Shown piece by piece: positions 1 to 8,681 of a stretch of DNA of 64,000 nt. The notes beneath the pieces are model-generated. The model was not told where the DNA came from. It did no database searches and saw only the letters and a list, made by a program, of their open reading frames with translations. Where the stretch lies: the NCBI GenBank assembly GCA_017745115.1, contig JAGIAA010000002.1, forward strand, positions 1 to 64,000. Reading direction: 5' to 3'. Positions within the stretch are counted from its first letter, which is position 1; each line of letters opens with the position of its first letter. Made by a program: the position numbers and the translations under genes. The DNA comes from Sphingobium sp. GTDB taxonomy: Bacteria; Pseudomonadota; Alphaproteobacteria; Sphingomonadales; Sphingomonadaceae.

Positions 1-501
1 GTGCTCGACATGACCGTCGAGGATGCAGTCGAGTTCTTCAAGGCCGTCCCGCCGATCCGCGAAAAGATGGCCATGCTCGCCGAAGTGGGCCTGGGCTATG
101 TGAAGGTCGGCCAGCAGGCGACCACCCTGTCAGGCGGCGAGGCGCAACGCGTCAAGCTCGCCAAGGAACTCAGCCGCCGCGCCACCGGCAACACGCTTTA
201 CATCCTCGACGAGCCCACCACCGGCCTCCACTTCGAGGACGTCCGCAAGCTGCTCGAAGTGCTCCACGCACTGGTCGAGCAGGGCAACAGCGTTGTGGTC
301 ATCGAGCACAATCTCGACGTCATCAAGACCGCGGACTGGATCATCGACCTCGGGCCGGAAGGCGGCGTCAAGGGCGGCGAGATCGTCGCGGTGGGGACGC
401 CAGAAGAGGTGGTGAAGGAACGGCGGAGCTATACGGGGAAGTATTTGAAGCCGTTGCTGGAGAAGGGTTCGGCGAAGGCGGAGACGGTGGCGGCGGAATA
501 A
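1..501 (+). CDS. uvrA: UvrA C-terminal part (excinuclease ABC subunit A), cut by window edge
   Basis: UvrA is the damage-sensing ATPase of nucleotide excision repair; it loads UvrB at lesions. Only the last 166 residues are in the window. They contain the second ABC ATPase signature ([15 protein letters not shown]), the Walker B stretch ([12 protein letters not shown]) and the switch histidine region ([20 protein letters not shown]), followed by the short tail normal for the family. The gene begins left of the window, so position 1 is not its start. The TAA stop lies 5 bp from the stop of the convergent TIR gene, so the two transcription units meet tail to tail. Identity is near certain. Confidence 0.97.
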   Translation: MLDMTVEDAVEFFKAVPPIREKMAMLAEVGLGYVKVGQQATTLSGGEAQRVKLAKELSRRATGNTLYILDEPTTGLHFEDVRKLLEVLHALVEQGNSVVVIEHNLDVIKTADWIIDLGPEGGVKGGEIVAVGTPEEVVKERRSYTGKYLKPLLEKGSAKAETVAAE

Positions 502-506
502 ATGCG

Positions 507-1004
507 TTAGCCGCGGGATGTCGTCGGCTGGCCGAGACTCCTTCGAAGATCGAAAAAGAAGCTGTTAGCGGCTTTCCTCATTGCTGTATCTTGAGTGTGG
601 AGAGATTTCTGAACTCGCAGATTATCTACAGCCCGCTTCGAAGCGTTCGCGTACGCATCAACATCACTCATGCTTCGCAAATATGGCCAAGCGCGCAAGA
701 ACTCCGGAACGGGAGACGTATAATTGGCAAATGTTGCTAGCGGAAAATTCTTTTCCGTCGCTACACCGATTTCCCAAGGCACCCACTGCGATTCCCGAGT
801 AGCATAGGATACCACAGCCAAAAGCTGTGTGCATTTCGACATTTCGGTACGAATGTGCAGAGCAAGATCATCGCCGCTCTTGTTGAGCTGATTATCGATA
901 ATGTCTAAGTAAGTATCAATATTGTGATAATACTTTAACCTATTAGAAATTTCGCTGGCTTTTTCGGAATCGGTTTTTTGATGTGATATGAAAACTTTAA
1001 TCAT
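507..1004 (-). CDS. TIR-domain protein (second TIR of a Thoeris-like operon)
   Basis: A 165-residue protein that is essentially one TIR domain. It opens with the TIR box VFISHQKTDSEKASEISNRL, and the SQWVPWEIGVA segment holds a likely catalytic Glu (about residue 78) of NAD-cleaving TIR enzymes. It is the last gene of a three-gene minus-strand operon; its ATG overlaps the stop of the caspase-like gene by 4 nt (ATGA), implying translational coupling. Base composition is AT-rich: a hand count of 901-960 gives 17 G+C of 60, unlike the GC-rich surroundings, which suggests horizontal gain. Inference: an NAD-processing signal generator that supplies, or broadens sensing for, the caspase effector. 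It could instead be an NADase effector itself. Confidence 0.85.
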   Translation of the reverse strand: MIKVFISHQKTDSEKASEISNRLKYYHNIDTYLDIIDNQLNKSGDDLALHIRTEMSKCTQLLAVVSYATRESQWVPWEIGVATEKNFPLATFANYTSPVPEFLRAWPYLRSMSDVDAYANASKRAVDNLRVQKSLHTQDTAMRKAANSFFFDLRRSLGQPTTSRG

Positions 1005-1984
1005 ATCCGCCTCAATTCCGCTAGCTTCCTATAGTGTCTTCCGAGCGCAGTAAGGCTACATCCAGTAGAATTAATGGCCGCATAATACATATGCTCGGCA
1101 TTATGCGCTGTTACTAAACCGTAGCGATTACAGTTTTGGAGTTGTTTGAAGATATTTTCTTTAGCAGGGTCCCTTGCTAACTGCCGAAAAGCTTCAGGCA
1201 CGTTTTCACGATCTGGCTCATGTTGCGGGTCTAGAGGATAAACTTCTTCCTCAGTCTTAAACCATACTGGCAACATTCTTAGGGTATCCAGCGGAATTTT
1301 CGGCGGCGCGCTCCTAAGCGAAACAAAAGCCTGTACATTGGCCTTGAAAATAGGACGTTGATCCCAGGGACCTAGAGTTTGATCAACTAACGAATAAACT
1401 GCAGCCGGCGTGATATTGCCGAGAATATCCGAAGCGCCGCCTTGAAGACCTTCTATCAATATATCTGTGAATACCCCACGCCCCCCAGCCTCCATCGCGT
1501 ATCCATCGCGGTGCGACGCGCTCAAGAATATCACTCCCTTGCCGATAGCGCTGATGTCATCAGCTAGAATTGATGGCGCTTCACCCACGGCTCCGGAATG
1601 ACAACAATCCAATATGATGATTGTGGATTTCACGCGCTTATGAGCGGAGTTTGCCTTAGCGATGAGTTCGGTCATCGGCATTCCTCGAATTCCAGGTGGC
1701 GGTTCCTGCGTCACCAGCGTTCCACCTGACGAATTCAAATTACCGTGTCCGGAAAAATAGAACAGCGCCACATCCGCATCTGCCGAGAACAGTTCATCAA
1801 CTGCCGCGCTGAGCACGATGCTGTCTATTGTCGTGGATTCGCTAGTCAACGTACGGGTTGAAAAATTCGGCGAACCGTCACCATTGGTTTCCAAGACGGT
1901 AGAAAGGGAAATCGCGTCCCGAACGCAGCCGTAAAGAGGCGCGGTAGCGTATCCATTTATTCCTACAATCAATGCTCTTCGCAT
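1001..1984 (-). CDS. Caspase-like (peptidase C14) protease, Thoeris type IV-like effector
   Basis: A 327-residue protein. Residues 1 to about 225 form a caspase/metacaspase fold: start RRALIVGINGY, His motif FYFSGHG (His80) and Cys motif ILDCCHSG (Cys128), giving the His-Cys dyad. The last 95 or so residues are a separate domain I do not recognise; by analogy it could bind the activating nucleotide. It lies between two TIR genes: 1-nt stop/start overlap (TAATG) with the upstream ThsB-like gene and 4-nt overlap with the downstream TIR gene. Established knowledge: in type IV Thoeris a TIR enzyme makes a cyclic ADP-ribose isomer (N7-cADPR) that switches on a caspase-like protease, which degrades host proteins to stop phage. 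Assignment here rests on gene architecture. Confidence 0.88.
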   Translation of the reverse strand: MRRALIVGINGYATAPLYGCVRDAISLSTVLETNGDGSPNFSTRTLTSESTTIDSIVLSAAVDELFSADADVALFYFSGHGNLNSSGGTLVTQEPPPGIRGMPMTELIAKANSAHKRVKSTIIILDCCHSGAVGEAPSILADDISAIGKGVIFLSASHRDGYAMEAGGRGVFTDILIEGLQGGASDILGNITPAAVYSLVDQTLGPWDQRPIFKANVQAFVSLRSAPPKIPLDTLRMLPVWFKTEEEVYPLDPQHEPDRENVPEAFRQLARDPAKENIFKQLQNCNRYGLVTAHNAEHMYYAAINSTGCSLTALGRHYRKLAELRRI

Positions 1985-2373
1985 TAGCGCGCCCCCTTGA
2001 GCAACGCTGAAACATTATCCCATGTCCAATTATACATGGTCTCGTTGGCAGCAGCCCTGGGCTTAGTGCAGGTTTCGCTACTATACCCCTTTAGCAAAAA
2101 GTAGGGCACTTTTTCTTCGCGCGCGATCTCGATTTCAGCATCTATTCCACGAGCGGTGTGGGTATTTTTTCCGCACAAAACCGCCATACAATTGACGCTT
2201 CGAAGGCGCGTGCGTGCGTGCTTTTTCCAGTTCTCAGAAATTTCTTCCTTTATCGACCAATCTGCTAGCTCGAATGGCGTGTCCGGATGCTTAGCTTGAC
2301 CGACAAAAAGATCCTTGAGTCGACTATCATGATCAAAGTCAAAGCTAACGAAAAGCTTGGTTTTTATTGGCAT
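1984..2373 (-). CDS. thsB: ThsB-like TIR protein (DUF1863 / Thoeris sensor)
   Basis: A 129-residue TIR-like protein of the Thoeris ThsB type. It starts KTKLFVSFDFDHDSRLKDLF, has the family-type DWSIKEEI segment, and GIDAEIEIAREEKVP with a candidate catalytic Glu near residue 80. I start it at the ATG at 2373 because a strong Shine-Dalgarno (GGAAAGGGGGG) lies just upstream; a longer frame to 2454 adds 27 residues with no family character. It is the first gene of the operon, so the promoter should lie in 2374-2560. Family knowledge: ThsB senses phage and turns NAD into a cyclic ADP-ribose messenger. Here the usual ThsA effector is replaced by a caspase-like protein. Confidence 0.85.
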   Translation of the reverse strand: MPIKTKLFVSFDFDHDSRLKDLFVGQAKHPDTPFELADWSIKEEISENWKKHARTRLRSVNCMAVLCGKNTHTARGIDAEIEIAREEKVPYFLLKGYSSETCTKPRAAANETMYNWTWDNVSALLKGAR

Positions 2374-2564
2374 AATCACCCCCCTTTCCTCAATAACCTT
2401 AGTCGATCTGTTCATCACAATAAAGCCCGGAAGCCATAGTGGATCTTTTTGCACCGATGCTTCGAATTCAAACTAATGTGGCCCCAGAGGCGAGTTCCTA
2501 ACGCTACCTGGAACTCCACGCCCTCCCCGCCCGTTCTTCTCCTCATCCCCCAGAGGACATCCTC

Positions 2565-2810
2565 ATGATCCGAGCCCTGATCGCGACAGCCGCGACTGCT
2601 GCGGTCTCATCGGCCGCCTGGTATCTCTACAAGTCCGGCAAGCTGGACGGTCCCATCGACAGCGCCGCGCGCCGCCTTGGCCTCAAGCGCCCGCCCGCTC
2701 TGGACGAGGCCTATCGCGGCACCAACGCCTCGAAGCCGGCCCCGGCCCATCCCTGGCCTGTCGACAAGAAGTCGCTCGCCGGCACCGACATGGCGGCCCA
2801 CGCCGCCTGA
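2565..2810 (+). CDS. Small hypothetical protein with N-terminal membrane segment
   Basis: An 81-residue protein that I do not recognise. Residues 2-22 (alanine-rich, ending AAWYLYKSG) look like one transmembrane helix or an uncleaved signal anchor; the rest is short, basic then proline-rich (RRLGLKRPPALDEAY), and probably extramembrane. The start is preceded by an AGAGGACATCCTC stretch that can serve as ribosome binding site. GC-rich codon use matches the chromosome, so the AT-rich defence island ends before it. It diverges from the TIR operon. Confidence 0.6.
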   Translation: MIRALIATAATAAVSSAAWYLYKSGKLDGPIDSAARRLGLKRPPALDEAYRGTNASKPAPAHPWPVDKKSLAGTDMAAHAA

Positions 2811-2828
2811 GCGCCTATCGCTTCTTTG

Positions 2829-3410
2829 ATGCCCCGCGTGACCCTGCTAAGCGGGGTCATGCCGCTCTACCGCCCTGAATTCGAGGCTGCGCTCGCCCTG
2901 TTCGCCCGCATCAGTGAGGCGATGACGGCGCGGGATTTGCCGCGGCCGGTTCTTGTTGGCGGAGCAGCCGCTGAGTTCTATTCAACCAGCGCGTTGACCA
3001 CGGGTGATTTTGACATGTGCTCACCTTGCCAGCCCGAGCTGGAAGAGGAAATGCGGCGGTTCGGTTTCGTCCGGCCATCGGGTCCCGGCAAGATGCTCAA
3101 GGGCTGGATTCATCCGGAACTGAAGCTCGGGTTCGAAGTCGTCGCCGATGTGCCGATGGATGGCAATGTCGATGCGGCCCATATCCGCCTCGTGAAGCCG
3201 ATCGGCGAAAACGCTCTGTTCCGCGTGATTTCCGTTGAGGATCTGATCGCCGATCGTATGGGGCAGTACGCCTCCGGCACAGCCCTTGATCGCATCGATC
3301 AGGCGCGCCTGCTGCTCGCCCTTCACCCCGGAGCCGATCTCGACTATCTTGAACGACGCATACGCGAAGAAACAATGGGCGATTATGGCGTCGAAGACAT
3401 CCAGAGCTGA
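2829..3410 (+). CDS. Nucleotidyltransferase-like protein (AbiEii/MNT type)
   Basis: About 193 residues. The segment VLVGGAAAEFYSTSALTTGD followed by FDM resembles the GG...DxD active site of minimal nucleotidyltransferases, and EDLIADRMGQYASG...DRIDQARLL resembles the helical part of AbiEii/DUF6036-type proteins. An ATG at 2829 directly follows an in-frame TTG; an alternative ATG at 2859 has a better purine run (AGCGGGG) upstream. The 3' end overlaps the next small gene by 26 nt, so the two are likely co-translated. Such proteins are often toxin parts of toxin-antitoxin pairs, but no known antitoxin family is evident here, so that role is only a suggestion. Confidence 0.6.
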   Translation: MPRVTLLSGVMPLYRPEFEAALALFARISEAMTARDLPRPVLVGGAAAEFYSTSALTTGDFDMCSPCQPELEEEMRRFGFVRPSGPGKMLKGWIHPELKLGFEVVADVPMDGNVDAAHIRLVKPIGENALFRVISVEDLIADRMGQYASGTALDRIDQARLLLALHPGADLDYLERRIREETMGDYGVEDIQS

Positions 3411-3579
3411 AGCAACCCTCCCGGTCATTGACATGGCCGAGATGGGTGCGCGCATCGCCCTGCGGAAAGCAGAACTCGGCATCAAGGACGCCGACATCCC
3501 GCGTAACGCGGGCAACCGCCGGACCGAGAGCAAGAAGGCCCTTCTCAAGGCGATCAAGGATATTGGCGGCAACTGGTAG
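3385..3579 (+). CDS. Small basic protein overlapping the nucleotidyltransferase gene
   Basis: A 64-residue protein (MASKTSRAEATLPVIDMAEM...IKDIGGNW), overlapping the 3' end of the nucleotidyltransferase-like gene by 26 nt in another frame. It is charged, with a C-terminal stretch rich in Lys/Arg (NRRTESKKALLKAIKDIGG); I do not recognise the family. Tight overlap suggests a functional pair, perhaps a toxin-antitoxin-like partner. The ATG at 3385 was chosen because upstream residues of the longer frame are shadow translation of the neighbour. Confidence 0.5.
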   Translation: MASKTSRAEATLPVIDMAEMGARIALRKAELGIKDADIPRNAGNRRTESKKALLKAIKDIGGNW

Positions 3580-3659
3580 CCGCCGCAAAAACAGCTGTCC
3601 TACACGCCCGATTCCATCATATCTGGTCTGTCTTCCCGTTTTTCCGGAGGACATGACCC

Positions 3660-4517
3660 ATGCCGCGCAAAGCGCCCCCGCCCTCATCCCCTCACGATCC
3701 CGATTCCGATCCGGCCCCCATCCTGACAGACACGGCCATCGTGCCCGTCGCCCCGCGCCAGGATGGCTGGACGCACCAGCGCCAGCGCGAGTTCATCGAA
3801 GTGCTGGCCGATACCGGTTGCGTGACCACCGCCGCGCAGGCCGTCGGGATGACCACGACCAGCGCCTATCGCCTCCGCCGCCGCGCCGATGCCCGCGCCT
3901 TCGATGCCGCTTGGGAGGCCGCGCTGGAGCGCGCCATGCAACGGCTGGTGCCGGCCGCGATCGACCGCGCCCTCAACGGCACGGTGCGCCCGCGCTTCTA
4001 TCATGGCGAACTCATCGGCGAGGAGCGCGTCTATTCCGAGCGGCTCCTGCTCCGCTTGCTTGCCAAGGGCAGCGACATGCTCGCTCATGGCCGGGCCCGC
4101 CGCGCGATCGGCGACGATTGGGATGGCGCGATGGCCGGGATCGAGGCGGGCAATCCCGCGCCGCCGGAGCCCGTGGATCCGCCGTTGCCCTGGGAGACAG
4201 GGGCGGAGGAAGAGCGCGACGAAGAGTGGAGCCCGCACTATCTGTACGAGCTCTACAAGCCGGATGGCCGCTGGATCACCAACGCACCGCCCCCGCCGGA
4301 CTTCGACCCCTCGCTCAAGCTGACGGCCCGCCATTTCGAGGATTGGCGCTATTGCGTCGGCGAGGAGCTGGTCGCCATCGCCTGTTTCGCGGCGGAGGAG
4401 GAGGCCGAAAGCGAGGAGCATCGCCGCCGCACCTTCGGCCTCGATGAGAATGGCCGTTTTCCGTGGCCCGGGGAAGCCGGCGCGGCCCCTGCGGAGGGTC
4501 CGGAACGGGACGGGTGA
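3660..4517 (+). CDS. HTH-containing hypothetical protein (terminase-small-subunit-like N-terminus)
   Basis: A 285-residue protein. Residues 36-75 (WTHQRQREFIEVLADTGCVT, then AAQAVGMTTTSAYRLRRR) form a helix-turn-helix like those in phage terminase small subunits and similar DNA-binding proteins. The rest is acidic and rich in Trp/Glu/Pro and contains no enzyme motif I recognise. An SD-like CGGAGGACA lies upstream of the ATG. No phage structural genes lie nearby, so I read it as a stand-alone chromosomal gene rather than a prophage remnant. A dispersed 27-bp repeat lies just after the stop. Confidence 0.65.
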   Translation: MPRKAPPPSSPHDPDSDPAPILTDTAIVPVAPRQDGWTHQRQREFIEVLADTGCVTTAAQAVGMTTTSAYRLRRRADARAFDAAWEAALERAMQRLVPAAIDRALNGTVRPRFYHGELIGEERVYSERLLLRLLAKGSDMLAHGRARRAIGDDWDGAMAGIEAGNPAPPEPVDPPLPWETGAEEERDEEWSPHYLYELYKPDGRWITNAPPPPDFDPSLKLTARHFEDWRYCVGEELVAIACFAAEEEAESEEHRRRTFGLDENGRFPWPGEAGAAPAEGPERDG

Positions 4518-4528
4518 TTTCCGATTCC

Positions 4529-4555
4529 ATGGGCGCAACTTTCGCAACCTTCGGC
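4529..4555 (+). repeat. 27-bp dispersed repeat, copy A
   Basis: This 27-nt stretch (core CGCAACTTTCGCAACCTTCG) is found in exact reverse complement at 15961-15987. It lies 12 nt after a stop codon, in an intergenic region. A second shared 13-mer, GCGAAAAATGCGG, is at 4559-4571 here and at 16162-16174 in the other region. Confidence 0.8.
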
Positions 4556-4693
4556 GCCGCGAAAAATGCGGTCCCCCCGCCTCTTCCCTCCGCGCAAGCG
4601 CATGATATACCTTCACCCCGGTGGCCGTCCGCGCGTGAAGTCACCCGGCGCCGCCATTTCGTCGACGAGAAGACGACTGGGAGGATTTTGCCC

Positions 4694-5119
4694 ATGGCTA
4701 TATCGCTTCGTTGTTGTGTTGCGCTTTCCGCACTCGCGTTCGTTTCCGCCCCCGGGCTCGCCGCCAGCGGCAGCTGGGACATCAAGCTCACCGGCGCCGT
4801 CGAGACCCCGCCCGGCGACCCCGCCGGGAGCGGCACGGCCAAGATCAGCGTCGACGATTCGACGCTCTATCTCTGTTACCAGCTCGCCACCGCCGACATC
4901 GGCAAGGCGACAATGGCCCATGTCCACAAGGCCGCGAAGGGCGCCTCCGGCCCGCCGGTGGTCACGCTCGACACCCCGCTGGGCGGCGCGTCCAAGGCCT
5001 GCGCGAAGGTCGACGCCGCATTGGCCAAGGCGATCATCGCCAAGCCCAGCGACTATTATGTCAACGTCCACTCGGAGAAATTCCCCGCCGGCGCGATCCG
5101 CGGGCAATTGGCGGACTGA
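4694..5119 (+). CDS. Secreted CHRD-domain protein
   Basis: A 141-residue protein with a Sec signal peptide (SLRCCVALSALAFVSAPGLA, cleavage near ALAAS) followed by one CHRD domain: WDIKLTGAVETPPGDPAGSG, then LCYQLATADIG, MAHVHKAAKG, and the end motif YYVNVHSEKFPAGAIRGQL that is typical of CHRD. Length matches a single bacterial CHRD protein. CHRD domains are extracytoplasmic beta domains of unclear role. The start at 4694 is supported by GGGAGGAT eight nt upstream; the longer frame upstream crosses non-coding sequence. A related but more diverged protein is encoded at 6250. Confidence 0.85.
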   Translation: MAISLRCCVALSALAFVSAPGLAASGSWDIKLTGAVETPPGDPAGSGTAKISVDDSTLYLCYQLATADIGKATMAHVHKAAKGASGPPVVTLDTPLGGASKACAKVDAALAKAIIAKPSDYYVNVHSEKFPAGAIRGQLAD

Positions 5120-5126
5120 CCCTTCC

Positions 5127-5257
5127 AGGTCCTCCCCGAGCTCGCTCGGGGAGGGGGACCATCCGCAGGATGGTGGAGGGGAAATGGCACGGCACCGCCC
5201 CTCCACCCCCGGCTTCGCCGGCGGTCCCCCTCCCCAAGACAAGCTTGGGGAGGACCT
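5127..5257. repeat. GC-rich intergenic inverted repeat (REP/BIME-like)
   Basis: Left part 5127-5160 (AGGTCCTCCCCgag...) and right part 5223-5257 (...CTTGGGGAGGACCT) are near-perfect inverted copies, each itself a hairpin (CTCCCCGAG/CTCGGGGAG type); a small CCATCCGCAGGATGG hairpin lies between. The right arm contains the stop codon of the convergent TMEM175-like gene. This can fold as an mRNA 3' structure for both genes and looks like a mobile palindromic element. Confidence 0.8.
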
Positions 5258-5939
5258 ATTCGGCCGAAGCCGCCGCCAGCCTCTTCCGCGCCCGGGCGAA
5301 GAAGAGGCGCTGCCAGAGCCCGATCGTCATGATCGGCAGCTGGGCGATGTAGGGCGGCAGGACGGGCGTCAGCACGAACGCCAGCGCCGCCCCGCTGAGC
5401 ACGCCCAGGCTGCGCGCGCGGACCTGGGCGATGGCGAGCGGCGGCGCGTCGATGGCGACGGCCGGCGGCGAGGTGACGATGCGGATCAGCCGCAGGTTGA
5501 GCAGCGAGAGGATGAGGAGCACGCTGTTGTAGAACACCGCCGGGACCAGAGCGCCGAGATTGTCGCTGAGGAATGCGGTCGCGAAGGGCATGAAGGCGAT
5601 CATGCAGAGCATCGCCATATTGGGCCAGACGAGCTTGCTGTCATAGCTCGCCGCCAGCCCGAACGCGCGGTGATGCCCGGCCCAGTAGGCGCCGATGACG
5701 AAGAAGGAGAGGAAATAGCCGAAGAAGCTCGGCAGCAGGTTGGCGAGCGCCTGGAGATAATCGTGCGTGCTGCCGTGCTGGCGGAAATGGCCGATATGGG
5801 GCACCGCGATCTCGATGACGAGCAGGGTGATGGCGATGGCGAAGACGGCATCGGAGAAGAAGACCAGCCGCTCCAGCATGTGCGGATAGTCCGAGCCCTG
5901 ATGCTCCCTGAATTCGCTGCGTTCGCCGTCTCCGGCCAT
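5256..5939 (-). CDS. TMEM175-family (DUF1211) membrane protein
   Basis: A 227-residue membrane protein with about six helices. The first helix carries the family signature FSDAVFAIAITLLVIEI (FSDxxxAIxxT type), the pore-lining motif of TMEM175 potassium or proton channels. A second cation-channel-like stretch, FFGYFLSFFVIGAYWAGHHR, follows. Bacterial members are K+ leak channels with unknown physiological role. I start it at the ATG at 5939, after a GGGGGAC ribosome site, rather than at the longer frame beginning at 6002. Its stop lies inside a palindromic repeat. Confidence 0.85.
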   Translation of the reverse strand: MAGDGERSEFREHQGSDYPHMLERLVFFSDAVFAIAITLLVIEIAVPHIGHFRQHGSTHDYLQALANLLPSFFGYFLSFFVIGAYWAGHHRAFGLAASYDSKLVWPNMAMLCMIAFMPFATAFLSDNLGALVPAVFYNSVLLILSLLNLRLIRIVTSPPAVAIDAPPLAIAQVRARSLGVLSGAALAFVLTPVLPPYIAQLPIMTIGLWQRLFFARARKRLAAASAE

Positions 5940-6249
5940 GGCTGTCCCCCCGTCCTGCCTGCGCGGCGGCATCATCGCAGCGGCGGCGGGCGGTTGCAAC
6001 AAGCGGCGTGGGCAGCGGGTTCGGCAGCGGGCAGGATGCGCGCAATCGGGACTTGCCCGCAGATGACTTTAGCAACTATGTCACAGTGTGTGATGAGAAT
6101 CGGCGCGGGACTCATCGGCGGCTTGCCTCGCCTCACGCCCCGTGCAAAATGACAAAGTCCGGATTTGTGGGTCGCCGGAACAGGCTTCCCCAATCCACGC
6201 GAAATTTCAAGGCCAGCCACTGGCCGCCCTGAGTTGAGGAGAGACCTGG

Positions 6250-6669
6250 ATGTCCCGTACCCGCATTCTGCTTGCTGTCGCCGCTGCCGGCCTCGTCGCG
6301 GGCGGCGCTTTCGCCTCCGCCATTCCCGTTGCGGACGACAGCAGCGTGCTGACCAACGCCGTGATCCCGCTCAAGGGCGGTTCGGGCGGCGGTTCGGCCT
6401 CGATCCAGGTCGACTGGAAGGCCCGCAAGGTCTGCTATGCGGCGGAGCCGACCGGCCTCAATGGCCCCATCACCGGCGCGCTGGTCAAGGGCTCGACCAC
6501 GGTCGTCGCATTCAAGAACGCCCGCAACGGCGAAGTCGCCGGCTGCTCGGACATCGACCCCGAGGTCGCCAAGCAGGTGATTGCCAACCCGACCGATTAT
6601 GCGATCAGCGTCAAGGACGCCTCGACCACCCTGCTCGCCACGCTGAGCCCGGTGAACAACTTCAAGTGA
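6250..6669 (+). CDS. Secreted CHRD-like protein, diverged paralogue
   Basis: A 139-residue protein with signal peptide (MSRTRILLAVAAAGLVAGGA, cleavage near AFASA). The mature part resembles the CHRD protein at 4694: KVCYAAEPTGLNGPITGALV matches the LCYQL...MAHVHKA region, and PEVAKQVIANPTDYAISV matches ALAKAIIAKPSDYYVNV, but the closing PAGAIRGQL motif is lost. The family link is by eye and moderate. A GAGGAGAG ribosome site precedes the ATG. A GC hairpin followed by TTTT lies after the stop. Confidence 0.7.
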   Translation: MSRTRILLAVAAAGLVAGGAFASAIPVADDSSVLTNAVIPLKGGSGGGSASIQVDWKARKVCYAAEPTGLNGPITGALVKGSTTVVAFKNARNGEVAGCSDIDPEVAKQVIANPTDYAISVKDASTTLLATLSPVNNFK

Positions 6670-6691
6670 GCCTCTAGGGTTTGCGAAGGAA

Positions 6692-6718
6692 GGGGCGCGC
6701 CTAGGGGTGCGCCCTTTT
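6692..6718 (+). terminator. Rho-independent terminator after the CHRD-like gene
   Basis: GGGCGC (6693-6698) pairs with GCGCCC (6709-6714), followed by TTTT; it lies 23 nt after the stop codon of the 6250 gene. Confidence 0.7.
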
Positions 6719-6737
6719 CCATGTCAGCGCTCCTGTT

Positions 6738-6755
6738 CCCCGGCGAAGGCCGGGG
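6738..6755. repeat. Short GC palindrome
   Basis: CCCCGGC-GAAG-GCCGGGG, a perfect 7-bp stem with a 4-nt loop, just after the terminator at 6692-6718 and before the lipoprotein gene. It resembles short dispersed palindromes of sphingomonad intergenic regions. Confidence 0.5.
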
Positions 6756-6847
6756 CCCAGGGCGCAGCTCCACTGACGTTGCGCCGGGTGGCCCAAGCAC
6801 GCCGCCATTCAGCTTCCGGTCAGGCCCCACTCTGCTATAGCGCGGCC

Positions 6848-7174
6848 ATGATCGCATCCTCCCGCCGCCTCGCCCTTCCCGCGCTCACCGCGGCGCTCCT
6901 CCTTGCCGGTTGCGGCGGCGCCGAAGAGAAGCTCCGCAACGGCCTCATCTCCGCGGGCCTGTCCGACGGCATGGCGACCTGCATGGCCAAGCCCATGGCG
7001 CGCGATCTCAGCATCGGCCAGCTGATGAAGCTCAATTCGCTGAGCAAAGTCGGCCGCCTCGATCCGCGCCGCACCAGCTACGATCAGCTCATGCATCAAA
7101 TCCGCGCGCTCAACGATCCGGAGATCATGCGCATCACCGCGGCCGCCGCCCTGGGCTGCGCGTTCGGCATCTGA
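6848..7174 (+). CDS. Small putative lipoprotein
   Basis: A 108-residue protein with an N-terminal signal ending in a lipobox (ALLLAGC, Cys near 22), so it is probably lipid-anchored in the envelope. The mature part (AEEKLRNGLISAGLSDGMAT...) is helical and contains Cys in ATCMAKPM and a C-terminal LGCAFGI; I do not know the family. The ATG at 6848 is preferred because it immediately precedes the signal peptide. The sucC gene starts 81 nt downstream on the same strand. Confidence 0.7.
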   Translation: MIASSRRLALPALTAALLLAGCGGAEEKLRNGLISAGLSDGMATCMAKPMARDLSIGQLMKLNSLSKVGRLDPRRTSYDQLMHQIRALNDPEIMRITAAAALGCAFGI

Positions 7175-7255
7175 CTTCGCAACTTTGCCGACCCTTTGTG
7201 AACGGATCGGCGCTAGAGCCACGCCAACCCATTTCGGCTGTGAAGAAGGCGCCCC

Positions 7256-8452
<1,197 letters not shown>

Positions 8453-8461
8453 GCATGTCTT

Positions 8462-8611
8462 CCTCGCCCCTTCAGGGGTGAGGATACGGAGCCTCATCGC
8501 CGCGAGGCGATGAGGCGCAGTTGGAGAGGCCCCCGCAGTGAGGCCCTCTCCAAGCTTCGCTAGCCGCATTCGCGGCCAACTGCGCTGCCCTCTCTCCATT
8601 CTGGGGCGAGG
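8462..8611. repeat. Composite intergenic inverted repeat between sucC and etfB
   Basis: Outer arms CCTCGCCCC (8462-8470) and GGGGCGAGG (8603-8611) enclose a 10-bp perfect hairpin at 8491-8516 (GCCTCATCGC/GCGATGAGGC) and a second hairpin with arms TTGGAGAGG (8521-8529) and CCTCTCCAA (8545-8553). It fills most of the 229-bp sucC-etfB gap and resembles a mobile palindromic element of the REP type. Confidence 0.75.
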
Positions 8612-8681
8612 AGACAGACGGGATCGGTTTGACCCTCACGTTCGCGTAAAGTAATTTGGCCGCAATATCAGGAGAGGCCCC

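Noticed and set aside
3660..4517. Prophage remnant suggested by the terminase-like HTH protein
   Set aside because: No large terminase, portal, capsid, integrase or att-like repeat is near; the gene fits as a lone chromosomal gene.
4566..6152. A 528-residue frame crossing the CHRD gene, the repeat and the TMEM175 gene
   Set aside because: It spans two real genes and a palindromic repeat in the wrong frame, with highly biased residue content.
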